This document shows, in pieces, positions 6,071-6,163 of a stretch of 6,163 nt of DNA (positions are counted from its first letter, which is position 1; each line of letters opens with the position of its first letter). This DNA comes from Acidobacteriota bacterium (GTDB lineage: Bacteria > Acidobacteriota > Holophagae > Holophagales > Holophagaceae): the NCBI GenBank assembly GCA_021778785.1, contig JAJYBX010000126.1, forward strand, positions 1 through 6,163, given 5' to 3'. The position numbers and the translations under genes were made by a program. The notes beneath the pieces are model-generated. The model did not search any database. It was not told the origin of the DNA and saw nothing but the letters and a program-made list of their open reading frames with translations.

Positions 6071-6111
6071 TTGTCCTTCCCTATTAAATGCATACAAATA
6101 AGCGGTTTATT
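6071..6111. promoter_or_regulatory. AT-rich island with candidate promoter elements
   Basis: This is the only clearly AT-rich stretch in the window. On the plus strand TTGTCC (6071-6076) and TACAAA (6093-6098) are spaced 16 nt apart, each 4/6 to the sigma-70 consensus, and would serve a gene to the right of the window. On the minus strand TTTAAT (6088-6083) is a 5/6 match to a -10 but has no good -35. A 6-bp inverted repeat CCGCTT/AAGCGG (6066-6071 with 6100-6105) flanks the island. The remaining bases to 6163 show nothing I can identify. Confidence 0.3.
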
Positions 6112-6163
6112 CGCGCACACAAAGGGTTCTCCTCCCCGTGACCTGTGATCCAGGCGGCGCCTC

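Noticed and set aside
5709..6120. Short open frames over the tRNA and terminator on both strands
   Set aside because: They are translations of tRNA sequence, its complement and the palindromic terminator. Peptides of the MGLEPTTPG kind are familiar false predictions over tRNA genes.
6130..6163. Similarity to the 3' end of 16S rRNA on the minus strand (CTGGATCAC)
   Set aside because: Only about nine bases match. The anti-Shine-Dalgarno CCTCC does not follow, and the preceding bases differ from the conserved 16S end.

Overview
The window is GC-rich (roughly 70% by eye) and comes from a Gram-negative-type bacterium. It encodes a secreted HtrA/DegP protease and part of what looks like a muramic-acid recycling route. 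The lineage cannot be fixed from the sequence alone. The FrzS-like pseudo-receiver/coiled-coil protein and the general sequence character recall Acidobacteriota of the Holophaga/Geothrix kind, or Myxococcota, but that is recollection, not a search result.

Layout: all protein genes lie on the minus strand and read right to left. From the right, htrA (4151-5674) stands alone and is followed by a 12-bp GC hairpin. Next is a tight run of three genes: a 545-residue pseudo-receiver/coiled-coil protein (2417-4054), a CNNM/CBS/CorC-HlyC membrane protein (1091-2404, 12-nt gap) and a sugar-phosphate nucleotidyltransferase resembling MurU (277-1107, 17-nt overlap). A 150-bp gap filled largely by an imperfect 22-bp inverted repeat of the CACGAAG type separates this run from the first 42 codons of a probable AmgK-like sugar kinase, which is cut by the left edge.

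On the plus strand, divergent from htrA, is tRNA-His(GTG) at 5783-5860 with an encoded CCA and the G-1:C73 pair typical of tRNA-His. It runs straight into a long palindromic terminator. Beyond that, the last 260 bases hold no convincing gene. They do contain an inverted copy of the tRNA T-arm, several strong hairpins, a third T-arm-like 12-mer and an AT-rich island.

Functionally, the nucleotidyltransferase and the kinase would fit together as the AmgK-MurU pair that turns MurNAc into UDP-MurNAc. HtrA deals with misfolded envelope proteins, and the CNNM protein is an inner-membrane transporter or regulator. The theme is the cell envelope. The pseudo-receiver protein heading the three-gene run is the least predictable component and the most interesting one.
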